Positions 49,081-62,480 of a DNA stretch of 64,000 nt are shown here, piece after piece (the stretch's first letter is position 1; every line of letters begins with the position of its first letter). The stretch comes from Pogonophryne albipinna (taxonomy: Eukaryota > Chordata > Actinopteri > Perciformes > Artedidraconidae). The stretch spans positions 27,088,557-27,152,556 of the forward strand of contig CM053246.1 of assembly GCA_028583405.1 (NCBI GenBank), in the 5' to 3' direction. The position numbers were made by a program, and so were the translations under genes. The notes beneath the pieces were generated by a model. That model was not told where the DNA came from and did no database searches. It saw nothing but the letters and a program-made list of their open reading frames with translations.

Positions 49081-50525
49081 AGCGGTCACTCTCAGCAGCC
49101 CAACCTGGGAGACCTCTGGCCTTTAGCAAAGCATTGTGGGGTCTAAGAGTGCACAATCAACAAACAGACTGACCAAACATCACTCTGCACTTGCTAAAAA
49201 AAGGGGTTCCCCAGAGAACATGGTACAAGAGGTTGGTTCAGGGCAACTTGACCAGCCTGAAACTGAAATAATGAAATACGCATGTAAACCTTGGGCATGG
49301 TTTCAGGTTTATTGGGCTCCTTTTCCAGTGAAACACACATTGGCTTGTTAGTTTTGTCCCGGACCATTTATTTCCCTGTGTCTGCCTGCTAATAAAAGTA
49401 AGTGTTAAATAAAGTTAAATTACCTTCATGTGTGTGTGTTTCAAGGAGTGGCTTTGTCCCTTTCTGTCCACATAAGCCTCCTTTTAGCTCAAAGTGTAAA
49501 CAGTTCACAGAAAAAGGTCTAAGTTCAAGTCTGGTAAACTTTTGGAGATCAGGGGATGTTCTTTTTTCTGTTAAGCTACTCATGTTTATCCTGATATTTT
49601 TCACTACCTTATGAATTCCTTCAGAGTGTGGGGATTTACAGTTCAGTTATGACGCAATGTCTTGAAATTATATAATACTGCATGTAATGAGAGTAATGTA
49701 CAGAAATATAAAGGGGTGTGTCTGTGTGTCTGAACAGGGAGGCAATGTCTGTTGCAACACAGACCCAAAAATATGTTGTAGCATGTTCTTTATACTCTCT
49801 CAATTCATATTTCATTTTATTGAAGATGTTTTTATTAACTGACATGAACTGAAATCGTATTTCCTTTTAATCCATCTGGCATTGGAGTTGCTACTTGCTG
49901 TGAATACTCCCACCTTAACAGGCAGAGAAAATACCTGAGAAGTCATTGTGCCATTATTGTGAATCATGTCTGATAAACCTGCTTGTGCAATATGTATTCT
50001 CTCTAACTGCCTTTGAAGACAAAAACTGATTATAGGAAAATCACAACAAGGAAAATAATGTGGTAAATTGTTAAGTGCATATAATAAGAGGTATTTATTG
50101 GCACAGAGAACACAACAAAGATAGTGACATCTACTCTGAAGTTTGGCACTCTCAGACAAAGGGTGTTACAGTTGGTGGTTACAGAGTAATGTGCATTTAT
50201 CGCTGTTCATGGTCAACAATAGAGGCCCATGTTATCATGAGAGAAATATTATAATGTTTAAATTCCTCAGCCACCAAAAATCACAAGATACCAAAATCCA
50301 TGAGTACAAAGCTCAAGTCCTCGGAGTCTTAAACCCCTTACAACACAAATAATAATGCCAATTTCCATGAAGACGTAGGGAAATAAGCACAGAGAAGGTG
50401 AACCAACATTCCTAGTTAGGACAGATTTTCGAGCTGTAATCCCAAATGAGACATAGTTCTGATTCATTGGGTAAATCAGCAACAATGGACAAAAACAACA
50501 GAACTCTCCCTTATTGAGTAAGAAC

Positions 50526-50610
<85 letters not shown>

Positions 50611-52267
50611 TGTGTGTGTGTTAGGGAAAAAGAGAGAGGATGACTTTGGGTACGTGTTACTACTCACGGAAACAGTAATGTATGCTTACTCACCCACATA
50701 TAAGTGCATATTTTCACAGGAATGGGAGTCAGAGCGAAAAAACAAAACAAATAAATCTATAATCCACTTGAACTGTTTCCTATTGAAACATTTCTGCCAT
50801 TTTTTATTGAAGCCACTGCATGACTTGGTGCAGATGCCTGGCAGGGTACAAAGAGGCATTTGTGAGGAAAAAGCGAGAAAGGAAAGGAGAGGAAAATGTG
50901 CTGTAACGTGGAGTCTTATGCTCATGAGTGATGTTTATCTGGATCATTCAGCAGAATCATGTTCTGTTACTTGTTTTGACAGAAATATGTTTTTACCTTT
51001 GTGTCTTTATTTGTTAATTTACTGCATCTCACATGTGAATAAAGTGGTAAGAATTGTTAAAGTACATTGTATTTGTTTTATTTGTTATTTTTCTCCAGTC
51101 AACATGTCTTATCGAGTGGCCCCGAGTCAACTCTCTGAAAGGTCAAGATGTAAACTTAATAACAACATTGACAGTAAACACCGCAATATATTCTCTCTTT
51201 TCTTAGAAGAACTCAGCAATTGCAATCATATGATGCACATACTGCAGGGCTGCAGCTGGATGTGCCACTAGGTCACTGATTAGGATTACATAAAACATGT
51301 AAGAAAGACTAAGAAATCAAAGCAAGTACCACAGATCTGTTTTCCTATGACAGTAAGTGAATGTTATACAAAGCTGTTAATTCAAGTTCATGGTAAAGCA
51401 TTTCTTTCTAGACTCCAGAAACCTGAAATAATGTAGCGCAATAAAAATCACAACTTTTTTGTTTTTCTCAAGTCTGAAGTCATCAATGTGAGCCTCTGTC
51501 ATTCAACATTCATGTGAGTAAATCTATCAGTGACATTTTCATTAATTACAATTATAGCACATAAAATGAGAAAAAATGTGTTTTCTTTCGTTAACTTGTT
51601 TTCAGTTTGTTTACTTGATTTTAACTGGTTTTCTTCATGAATTATAAATCTTAATAATTCAATAAAAATGATACAAAACAGAAATCCACTTTTGATGGGG
51701 TAGCTACTTGACTCAGAAGAAGAAGACGTAGTCGGTCTTTCCTACAGTAAAGTCAACAAAACTTTCAGATGCATCTTCTCAATTTGATAACTTAATAAAG
51801 GTCTTCCTTGTGAAATTAACAATCTTATATTTAGACTGTGTTATTTTGAAATAGAAGATTAAAACGGGTTCAAGGAAAAGGCCTGCTCGGAATTTAAGAT
51901 TTAGATGATAACAGGCATTATGTTGTTTTCAACAGAGGTTTCAGGGCATAAATTAACAAAACAAAAAAATACCCATTTTTTGGTTAGTTAGAATAGTCTG
52001 CTAATAATTTCTTTCGGAGTCTTGATTTGAATTTTTTATGACAGTCAAACACAGGCTAAATGAATAGAAGTCTTGCTGTCCCCATTCGTCCTTGTTTGTG
52101 TGGAATATGACTGGTGGTAACATTTTTTAATTAGCTTTATTACTTTCAGTTGAATTGCCAGAAGCCATAGAAACAGTAGTGTTGTGAAAATAAGAGGGTA
52201 AGTAAAGTACACTTTCAAGTCTTTCCACGTTGATCAACCGCTCATAAAAGTGCCTTCAGTTACAAAT
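49081..52267. other. Intergenic stretch with a (TG)n tract
   Basis: No gene is supported. A (TG)n microsatellite occupies about 50527-50621. A long frame running from that tract to 51271 is an artefact of the repeat. Confidence 0.5.
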
Positions 52268-52279
52268 ATGTCAGTCATC

Positions 52280-52580
52280 CATCCATCCATCTTCTCCCGC
52301 TTATCCGTGGTCGGGTCGCGGGGGTAGCAGTTCCAGCAGAGAGCCCCAAACTTTCTTTTCCCTGGCCACATCAACCAGCTCTGACTGGGGGATCCCAAGG
52401 CGCTCCCAGGCCAGCGAAGAGATATAATCCCTCCACCTGGTCCTAGGTCTACCCCTTGGTCTCTTCCCAGCTGGACGTGCCTGGAACACCTCCCTAGGGA
52501 GGCGCCCAGGTGGCATCCTAACTAGGTGCCCGAACCACCTCAACTGGCTCCTTTCGACGCGAAGGAGGAGCATCAGTCAC
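52280..52580 (-). mobile_element. Rex3-like RTE retrotransposon 3' end, 12-bp TSD
   Basis: The minus-strand frame encodes the RTE/Rex3 C-terminus: SQLRWFGHLVRMPPGRLPRE, then RGRPRTRWRDYISSLAWERL and WGSLLELLPPRPD. It ends in a (GATG)n-type tail (52276-52291 as catc repeats). A perfect 12-bp duplication atgtcagtcatc flanks it at 52268-52279 and 52581-52592. It is severely 5'-truncated and inactive. Confidence 0.88.
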
Positions 52581-52819
52581 ATGTCAGTCATCACTGCACA
52601 AAATGACTCAGTTTGCCTGGAGGAAATACACACATGCTGTCAATGCAAGCTAGATTTAAATAAAAGATTTAGAGAGTATTTAACCATTGCTCTGCTAGAG
52701 TAGCATTTATTTAACTATTTATAGTGTAAATTGGAATTATCCACATCTGTGCTCCCAGGTGTATCTGTGTGTTTTCTTCTTGTATGTTCCTACCTGTACA
52801 TGACATAAGCTGCTGCTCA

Positions 52820-52875
52820 TAACCAATTGCCCCTTGCGGGATTAATAAAGTTGTTGATTGATTGATTGATTGATT
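52820..52875 (+). mobile_element. LINE/SINE 3' tail fragment
   Basis: 'ccccttgcgggattaataaag' is followed by four to five GATT repeats, the form of fish LINE/SINE 3' tails. The body was not found. The rest of 52593-54432 holds nothing recognised. Confidence 0.45.
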
Positions 52876-54432
52876 TAACAGCATTAAAGGAAATGGTAAT
52901 ATGGAGAGTTGAGGGACAAGTCAAGCTGTGACCTTTAAATGACTGTGTATGATGACATAATAATCATCCTAATATTATTGACTATATCTAACTAATTAAC
53001 GGACTTACATCCCCAGAACACAGTGAAATCAATGTCAGAAATATATCCTCACATCTTTACTTTGTTGTCTCGCTGTCCTTTCTTGCCCCTTCTCCTCCCA
53101 GTGTGATGCGCTTAACTCCTTCCTATGACCTTTGACCTGACAGGCCATAATATCCCCTATAATGTGTATACAGGCGGCTGAACTTCCATCTTTTAATCTG
53201 CTCATTGTATTGCATATCCTGAGCGATTTATTTTCCTAATTGGCAAGCTTGAAGGGGATTATGGTGTCTTGTTGGAGTCAAAAAGGGGAGGGCAGCAATC
53301 ATGACTTCACATGAACAAAAGGGGCGAGTTACTACTTGTTAAAAACAGGCTAAAGGCTTTATGTTCAGTAATGCACTTTTATCTTACCTTTTTATTTATA
53401 TTATATAATTATTATTTTATCCTAAGCATCATTATTTTTAGGGCCATAAAGCTTCCATGTTAATAAATGAAACGGTATAATGCCTGAGGAAACTCCAAAC
53501 GGAGAGGAGAGCCTGGTCTGAGATTTTTCAATTCTGCGCCACAAAGTGGAGGTGCAGAGTTTGAGAGAAGTAGGATTTTAGGAGGCAAGGAAGCTCTAAA
53601 GAAAGGCCCTATTGGTGACATTATGGAGAATGTGGTATAAGTGTGGTATAAGTCATTATTTTTGGTTTGATCCCTTAATAAAATAACACATAATAAACAT
53701 GAACGAATATGTATTAATTAAATAATACTTTGTATCACTGTATCAATGATAAGTGTGTGCAGGTGAAAATAAATCACCTTATTGTAGAAAAATGTAATAC
53801 CCTACAGGGATTATTTTGTATATAATTGAACACTTGCAAATACAATTCTGGAAAATGCAAATCAAAAATCAAAAACATACTTATTGGGAGTGATTTAAGT
53901 CTGTCTATAGATATAAAGCTTCACCTTTAAACAGGTGTTACACAGGTTTTGTCTTTTAGTTCTTCCACTAGTTTGATGCCCATATCACTGGGTGTCAAAT
54001 GATCAGCAGCTTAATATTAAAAGATGCTCTGTACATTTTCTAAGTTTGTATGAAGTCAGTGTGATACTGTTTATACAAGCAGAAAGCTAGTACTAATTTT
54101 CATTTTTAAAGGGTAAATCTAAAGGTTGCACCTTAAAATGTAAAATTACTTTGACAGCTTTAACCTATAACGCATGTGCATTTCAAGTATATTCATGTCT
54201 TGTTAAATGTACTTGTAGCTTATAGGTAAATGAGAGAGGAGTCGCAGCATGCATGACTTTTGTAAATTGCTTTTCTTGGAAAATGATACCTTCAATGATT
54301 CCTTTGATGTTTTACTTACATAAACTAATTTGCCTTTTAGCACATTTTTGGAAGTTTGTTGTTGCCTGAGTAGGATCGTATGTGTTGACCTGCCAAGTGT
54401 TTCATATCTAGTGGCTCAAGAGCACCATCTGT

Positions 54433-55477
54433 GGCCCTGTCTCAGGTCGACTATTTTCATTTCCTCGCTCCTCGGTCCTTGGTCTCACCGGAAGTTGATT
54501 TGTCTGCGCCATCTTGAGTACCGTCCCATGGCTCTTATTTCTGCCGGAGGACCGAGGATCGAGGAGCGATAATGGAGGAGCGATAATCGAGGAACCACCA
54601 GTCCATCCTCCGATGAAATCCTCAGATACTCGCCCCGCCCCCTTACTGTGTATCGCTCACTGATTGGACGATGCAGTGCATGCACTGATCTCATGCTTCT
54701 TGACATGAGAGCAGAGTGAAGAAAATACATGAACCTCACGGGAGTCACTCCTCAGTTTATACCGTGTTTTGTTTCAATTCATGTATCATTTAGTTACAAA
54801 TATGTGATATATCTGAACAACAAAGTGGTCAAAAATCATTTTATTCATTTGTTGGAGACATTTTCATGATCGCTTTTTTCGTTTTACATTTTCATTTATT
54901 GTCATTTCCATTCAGTCAGTCATTAAGTGCTATTAAAATGTTAATGTGCTACATATCCACACAAACAAACAAAGTGTGCAATCCAATGAATATTAATCTA
55001 ACTGGGTTTTGATAGATAATATATCTCTTTTTCTTCTCTCAATTATTTTATTTCTATTGTGCACTCTAATCAATAATCAAACTATTGTTCGTTTATACAT
55101 TTTAAGAATGGCGTTTATCTTTTTTGAGAATGAGTTCTTATTTTATTTTATTTATTGGGGTCTGCAACAGATGATACAAATGTTTGTGTCAGTAAATGTG
55201 TACTAACCGTACTAACAGAGGCGGGGGTGTGTGTGGAAATAACGGGGACAGAGCTGGCTTCTGTCAGACGATCAGCTGTGCAGCGTCATCACAAACGGAC
55301 GTCGCTTCACGTGACGCTCCGGAGGAAAGGACGTCCCATTGCTCTTAAAACTAATTTCCCTGCTTCTCGTGGTTTCCTTGCGTCCCTCCATGCTTCCCTG
55401 GTGGGAGGGACTAGACGCAGGGAAACGACGCAAGTGAGGGAAGCAAGGATTTCATTTAACCGACCTGAGACGGGGCC
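54433..55477. mobile_element. TIR element with GGCCCYGTCTCAGGTCG ends
   Basis: The left end GGCCCTGTCTCAGGTCG pairs with the right end CGACCTGAGACGGGGCC (16 of 17 positions). Pieces of the same family occur at 8456-8540 and 10908-11010. No target duplication matched and no transposase was seen. Confidence 0.65.
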
Positions 55478-56310
55478 TGAGTCTCACTACTGTGCTCACG
55501 ACTCCAGGGTTGCGTTCCGATAATCCAAAAATCAGCTCCTAAATTCTAACCCTGGTTGCGTTCGGATAGTTTAAAAATCAGCTCCTAAATTCTAACCCTA
55601 TCTACTATTCCTTGACCTCTGAGTGAAATGTCACGGGGTTAAGGGATAGTGGATAGGAGAATTCAAAAGGACTTAGGAGAAGAGACTGCGGTACTTTAGA
55701 GAATCCGACTGCACTTTCACTATCCGACGTGTTTATGATGCGCCAGCGGACGTCATGAATGTGCGTCTGCTGCTGTGGGGAAACTATGGAAACTACAGTT
55801 TTCTAAACAGCGGACTACAACATGGATGTTTAATAAGAAAGAGGGACTACTGTAAACTCATCTAGAGACTCTGCACCGTGCTCTGATGCTGTTGTGATAT
55901 GCTTTATGAACGTGGACAACAGAGAAACATATTCTTCATGACCAAAGTTGGAATTTAAATAAAAAAGGAAAGTGAAACTTATGCTCGTCACCCTCTCCCT
56001 CCGGTCCACATTAATACAAATGATCCCAATACGTATGATTGTATGAACTATGAAAATATCTTAAAATCAATACAAATGTATTTATTATAAACGTTAGTCC
56101 TTAACATCTATCACTGTGTATATCACCATTCAAACATCTTTTAAAAGTTGAACAAACTCCACACAGCTCAGTAAAGACTGTGAAATGTTGACTTTATTTG
56201 ATCATTTCAGTAAAAACTAACGTTCATATTTCTCTTTTTGATTATAATACTGATGAACGTTCAGAACAAAGCACTTTGGCAACTTACCACATACGTTTTA
56301 AAATGCTTAA

Positions 56311-57444
56311 AGGGGGGGTAGGTAAGTTTCAGAAACCGGCTCGAGTGCACTAAAATTTGAAAGTACACAGCCGAAAAGAATCCGCCCCTTCCTTCAGACT
56401 TCCTTACAGAGCACCTCCTCCAACACACATGAACGCGCACATGACTTAGGTTGGCTATATAGTTCAGGGGAATTGTAAACCATACAAAACCTGTCCAAGA
56501 GAAAAAGAGCGACCACGGCGTCAGATTTCAACTCTGTGTGTATGGGGGTTATTCCCTATCTTTATTCAAGAGCGTGGTATTTACATTTGAGAGCATACTT
56601 TATTGATTTCCTTCACTCAAACCCTGTCATCGCACTAAAGACAAACCAAAGAGTAACCGCCCTTACGGGACGCTGTAATAAGTAAAACGAACGCACCCGC
56701 AAGGACACCTGGCCTCCTATTGGTTGAGGGATTTTGACAGGATTGTTGCACAAAAGTTTCGAGCGCGCAGAGAATAAATCTGAGAGCAGAAAAAATCCGT
56801 AAGCAGCAATATATCTGAGTGCAAGCGTACAGTTTGAGCAGAAGCAGAGCAAAGTGCAAGCAGGCACTATTTGAGTGCGCGGACAGGGTTTGAGGGAAAT
56901 AAATACATAAAGTATGCTCTCAAATTTAAATACCACGCTCTTGAATAAAGATAGGGGATAACCCCCATAGGTGTGTTGCATCAGTTGTCGCCATCGTTGA
57001 AAAGCAACTCCGATATTGACTCTGGTTTGAATTCTCCTAGTTTCCACTTTGTTTTTGTTCCTAATTTGCTCCGTTACATTATTTCTTTTGCCACCAGTAG
57101 ACGATGTTGAACCTAACTCTGCCATGGTGAAAGTGGCCGCCTGTTGCTGGCGAGTCATTGAAGTACTGCTGCAATGCACGCCCAATGACGGCACGCCCAA
57201 TGAGGGCACGAGATACATTTGTGCGTGCACGAGATGGAAGGCTGACAGACAGGACGGCAATCCAATCCGTTTAGGGATTGGTCGTACTTTTTACAGTATT
57301 ACGGCTTCCACAGATGAATTTTTTTTATGGATTTTTTGTCAAAGCACTTAAGATATGCATTGCTATCGGGATGTTAAGAGCATTCCATGGAATATAACAA
57401 AAAGTGTCTCTCGAGCCGGTTTCTCAAACTTACCTACCCCCCCT
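56311..57444. mobile_element. TTAA-flanked element with 35-bp TIRs
   Basis: Flanked by TTAA at 56307-56310 and 57445-57448. The 35-bp termini (AGGGGGGGTAGGTAAGTTT followed by AGAAACCGGCTCGAG) are inverted partners with one mismatch. TTAA targeting suggests piggyBac or Kolobok relatives. A second inverted pair lies inside. Confidence 0.85.
56540..56972. repeat. Internal inverted repeat with ~90-bp arms
   Basis: Arms start 'atgggggttattccctatc' (left) and end 'gataggggataacccccat' (right), containing 'ttattcaagagcgtggtatt' and its complement. Probably a MITE inserted in the TTAA element. Confidence 0.65.
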
Positions 57445-58374
57445 TTAATAAGCACCGTAACGTTCATGATATAATTTCTCGGTCATAATCGGTTGTTTCC
57501 GTGAACGGCCGACTGTTGAGTGACGGCAAATGCTGCGGCTGCAATGCATTGTGGGGCAGCATTTTCCCCTCTCCTTTCGTCAAGGGAGGTCCAGTGGTTC
57601 CTAAGCTAAAGGAGGTTATAAAGGAAGTTTGAAACCTCCTTTCCTATCATTTGGAGAATTGGAACGGCACTTAACATGGCTGCTACTGACGCACTTCCGG
57701 GTCATTTCACTTGGTTAGGAAGGTTCCTAAGCTAAATGGACTATTGGAACGCAACCCAGTTCATCTCCAGCACATTCATCAGAGCTGTAGTAAACAGGTG
57801 CAGCCACAAGGTGTCATCACAGAGCAGTAAAACAGTGCTGCCTATGCCAAAGTGCATTTTACAATTCTGTCTGAGTATACTGTACATCTATGTATCTACT
57901 CATCTGTGTATCTAAGTATTTAATCATCTATCTGTGTATGTATCTATGTTTATATGTGTGTATATATGTATGTATTTCTATATTTGTTTATGTTCATCTA
58001 AAGTTTCTATAAAACATACTATGATAAAATAAATTATTAACAAAAAATCATGGCCAGATCTTTTTTAGTAAAGAATGTAAGAAGACAGTGTATATTGACA
58101 CAGTGAGATTAGCAGTTCATTATAATGGTTGTAGAAACATGGAGAGTTGCCAAAGAAATGCTACATTTAATAACATTACCTTGTTCATGTTTGCATCCAT
58201 CATGAAAAACTATAATTAATACAGACAGCAGCGGAAAATCAAATATCCTAACCCAACGCAAACATACCACACAAAGTGCTCTACATGGCCAGTGGTACTT
58301 CCCATTTATAATTAATTTGGCTTGCAAATGAGAGCTGCTTTTAGGAAGACTGAGTCATGCGTATGATGAGTGGG

Positions 58375-58660
<286 letters not shown>

Positions 58661-59573
58661 TACATGTTTAAACCTCTGGGTGTGTCATGTATGACCTGTA
58701 AACACGTGTCTGTATCTTTAGGTGTGGTGGTCAGAGGACGAAGGTGTTGAGTTGTTGACTCACATTGTTTAGGGTAGTTCATCTATGGATAAAACAACTT
58801 GTTGCTTTCAGAGTCATGCTCACCTGACTGTAGGCATTTGGACATATGTTTACTACAGGGCCAGGGGTAATCAAATGAGCTGTAATATAAACAAAACAAA
58901 TGCCATTATGTGGTGCCTCTCAGTTTTACTTTCCAGGAACTTTTTCCCATGAACGAAAAAAGTTTTTTGTTTCTAAAAAAAAAAAAACTGCTACACAGTT
59001 CACTGGTTGAATTAAAAATGTGTGCCTGATGAGTTTGATATTAAGTGACAGGTAATTTAGTTTCTTAGTACAAAAAGTGTCAGCCACCTTGGTGCATTTA
59101 GGCAAATAGCTTTGTGGCGGAAAACAACTGCAATGAAGGGTTGCTTCTGTAAATTATACAGTTTTAACACAGAAAATGTGACAGACGTCTTTATTATGAT
59201 CTGTGGAAAATAAGATTAATGTGCTAAAAACAACACATCAAGACTGTCTCAGTTTCAGACCCGCCATTGGAAAACTGTGATGGATGATATAAAACAAACA
59301 TGCTCACATGTTGGATTAAAAATAGAGGAATTTCTGTTTTGGTGCGCAATAATCATTTTGAAGACACAAGCTCCCACAAAAAAAGGCCTATTGATTCTAG
59401 CAGACCCAACACAATGGGAATTCCACTTGCAACAGGTGACTGAAAGCGTGTAACTTACAGTGATTCTTTCCACATTGTTTTGAATAAATGTGGCGACAGC
59501 AAGCTGGAATACAAGTAATTGGGAACAGCACCATCCCACAGACATTCAACATTGAAATATAAACAGAAACATG

Positions 59574-59750
59574 AGGCGGAGGCGTGTGGTGCAGTGGGTT
59601 GTGCGTTGGTGTTCGGATCAGGGGGTCACAGGTTCAAACCCCATTGCAGTCAGCATGTCGTTGTGTCCCTGGACAAGACACTTCACCCCAAGTGGGGATT
59701 GAGTATATAAGTCGCTTTGGATAAAAGCGTCTAACAAGTAACATGTAATA
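59574..59750 (+). mobile_element. tRNA-derived SINE (second copy)
   Basis: Box A TGGTGCAGTGG (59587-59597), box B GGTTCAAACC (59631-59640), the core 'gtgtccctggacaagacact' and the tail 'aagtcgctttggataaaagc'. Same family as 804-1010. Confidence 0.82.
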
Positions 59751-59859
59751 AGGGGAAACATCACACTGTTTGAAAGGTGATTTATTTTCTTCTAAAGCCA
59801 AAAAATATTAAAGCAATTGGCACTTTACCACAAAAGTTGGACCAAAAAAAAAAAAGAAT

Positions 59860-60255
59860 TCAGACATGGCAGGTAAACACCAAGCGGCAAACTCTGGGGA
59901 AGAGCCGGGACGCCAATACGGAAGTGCCACACACTGCAGTTCATCTAGTGGCCAGTAGGAGCAGCCTGCAGAAAGGAGCAATTTCCATAGACCCCCATGT
60001 TAAAATGCCCAACTTTACAGCAGAAATAAACATGTTTACATCGTGGTTCAAAAAACCATATTCTCTGTATAGTTAGATTCCCCCTTCATGACTACTGTGT
60101 GGGGGGTGCATTTTTTCTCAACTCATCTGTTTAATTAATATTAAGCCTTAAAGTTATGCATATATTAGGGCGTGGTCACATTGAGTGACAGCTCTGTCAA
60201 GTGACTGCTGCTGCTAGCTTCTTGTCTCTCTGCTAGCTGCTCCGTGAAGCTAGCT
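59860..60255. repeat. Probable interspersed fish repeat
   Basis: The stretch from 'gacgccaatacggaagtgcc' through 'agcaatttccatagaccccc' to 'cgtggtcacattgagtgaca' resembles a repeat I know from fish genomes. Termini were not defined and no second copy exists in the window. Confidence 0.35.
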
Positions 60256-60258
60256 ATA

Positions 60259-61152
60259 TATGGGATTAGTTTTGTATCATAAAGATAAAGCAACACTTTC
60301 TCAGAATAAAGCAAAACTATGAGTTTAAAAGAAAAAAAAACTAAGTCAAGCAAAATAAAATAAATTTCAAAAATAAAACTATAAGTTGCAAACAAATCAT
60401 TTGTGTAATCATGTAAACTATAAGTATTTTTTCTTTGTTTTAACATAGGTTTTTGTTTGCAGTTCTTGTTTCTTCTTTCTCAATGATCAGACTTTTGCTC
60501 TCGCTGCAGCTCTTCTCGTTTGCGCTCCCTCATTTTTTGTTTGAGATTTTGACACAAACATCCCAGGTGGGCGGGACTTTCAGGGGTGTGTCCCCATTGG
60601 CTACTCAGTTTTTGAGTGACAGCCCACTACACCACAGATCATACAGTCCAACTCATGCAGCAAACTCCGGAGTCCACTTGGCCACGTTAGTGTTGGTGTC
60701 TCCTGGGGGGTTTTCATGAACATATCGGACTTATCTTATGGATTGCAGTGCATTATACTTGTGATGTGTAGTTCATACTTTATTCCAACTTTAAATATTG
60801 TAATACCTGAACACACTGCTGCTGTTAAATAATTTCCCAATTTGGGATTGATAAAGTGTCTGTCTATTTATTTTATAGATTAAAAAAACACATCTATGTA
60901 TTTTTAAGCTAAAGGTGATACACAATATAAACTGTATACTATTATTTTTCAAAGACATGTTACATTTCAAAAGCATATATTGCTATGTTTAGGACAAACA
61001 ATTAAAGACTGCTTTAATTGAACAAATTCTACAATATAAAAGTGGCAGATTTGCTTTATTAAACAGACCAGACCTAGGCTGCATACCAACACAATTAGGA
61101 ACATGCTCACATCTTACTATGTTGGTCTGAAGAGCTGAAGCATTCATACACA
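60259..61152 (-). repeat. Inverted twin of 9922-10797, with R4 copy C
   Basis: About 895 bp, inverse complement of 9922-10797, including the R4 portion at 60259-60620. It keeps a LINE-tail-like 'tttcccaatttgggattgat' at 60834 that the other copy lacks. Confidence 0.8.
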
Positions 61153-62095
61153 ATGGATAAAACCGGTGTTGTTTCATTCTATATCCTGTGAGAAAATTAT
61201 ATACATTTAGCATTACAAATTTGACATACTATTCCTAGCCTGAGGAAGATATGAATAATCAACAGATTTGAATGGAATCTCTAACATTTTCATGTAGAAT
61301 AAAGACAAAAGAGTGATTATACAAATTACATTTATTGAAATTTGAACCAGAAGATGAAGTCTCAAAGAATGTTTTAAATAAAAGGACGTAAAACAAAAAG
61401 GTGGATAATAATAAAATCTATTAAATGTATATGTAAATAAAATAAAATGAAATGACACTGAGCCAGTGATAACAGTAACGCCAGCGTGGATGAAGCTGGT
61501 GCAGTTCTTTCTTCATGCCCCCCCTCCGTGCTGTCCCCTCAGAGGAAGTGGGAAAACGGGATGGACGCCAAGCTGTCTCAATGATCCACACTGTTAATAT
61601 GAGAGGGAAATAAATGTTTTAGGAAATGAAAAATATGAAGTTAACAAATAAAACACAGCTCATGGACGGTAGGTTTTCCTACAAAGTGAACTCAGCCTCC
61701 ATTGATTTTCATATCAAATTAGCGTGTTAATAAAATAAGCTATCATGGCTTATACATGCATCATGAAAACCTGTTGGTAGAGTCAGGCACACGAGTCCGT
61801 TTGAGTGTGTGCGCCGGTGTCTGAACGCTCACTCACTGCTAGCTATGTAGCTAACTGTTAGGCTACTTAGCTAGCATTGTTATGGATCTAAAGGTAGCAC
61901 AAGCTAACTTTCATAGCACAGCTTTACTTCCCACTTAACACAATAAAGAAACAGACCGTATAGCACAAACAACACAAATGATCAATACTTACATATATTT
62001 TCACTTGTAGTATTAAAATAATTGAAATGCTGGTTCTTCTGGGAGTCTTCTGTCCACGCTCAGCTAGCTACCGCACCGCAGCTGCCTGCACTGTA

Positions 62096-62480
62096 CAATC
62101 GCTGGAGGACTGGGCTGTCACTCAAAAACTGAGTAGCCAATGGGGACGCACCCCTGAAAGTCCCGCCCACCTGGGAGGTTTGTGTCAGAATCTCAAACAA
62201 AAAATGAGGGAGCGCAAAAGAGAGAGCTGCAGCGAGAGCAAAAGTCTGATCATTGAGAAAGAAGAAACAAGAACTGCAAACAAAAACCTATGTTAAAACA
62301 AAGAAAAAATACTTATAGTTTACATGATTACACAAATGATTTGTTTGCAACTTATAGTTTTATTTTTGAAATTTATTTTATTTTGCTTGACTCAGTTTTT
62401 TTTTCTTTTAAACTCATAGTTTTGCTTTATTCTGAGAAAGTGTTACTTTATCTTTATGATACATAACTAATCCCATAGAT
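62096..62480 (+). repeat. Interspersed repeat 'R4', copy D
   Basis: Matches copy A from 'acaatcgctggaggactggg' to 'actaatcccata'. The flanks differ from copy A on both sides. From 61153 to 62095 nothing else is recognised. Confidence 0.8.

Larger units (their letters stand above)
55507..57757. mobile_element. TIR element with GGGTTGCGTTCC ends, hosting a TTAA element
   Basis: The left end GGGTTGCGTTCCGATAATCC pairs with the right end, inverted, GGGTTGCGTTCCAATAGTCC. The left terminus is partly duplicated in tandem (55507-55551 and about 55552-55596, both with 'tcagctcctaaattctaacc'). No duplication of the target is clear. Confidence 0.65.

Noticed and set aside
50528..51271. 247-codon plus-strand frame
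   Set aside because: It begins as a (TG)n-encoded Cys-Val run and continues through AT-rich, low-complexity sequence with no recognisable domain.
56613..57260. 215-codon minus-strand frame
   Set aside because: It lies wholly inside the TTAA element and its inner inverted repeat, shows no domain, and has a non-coding-like composition.
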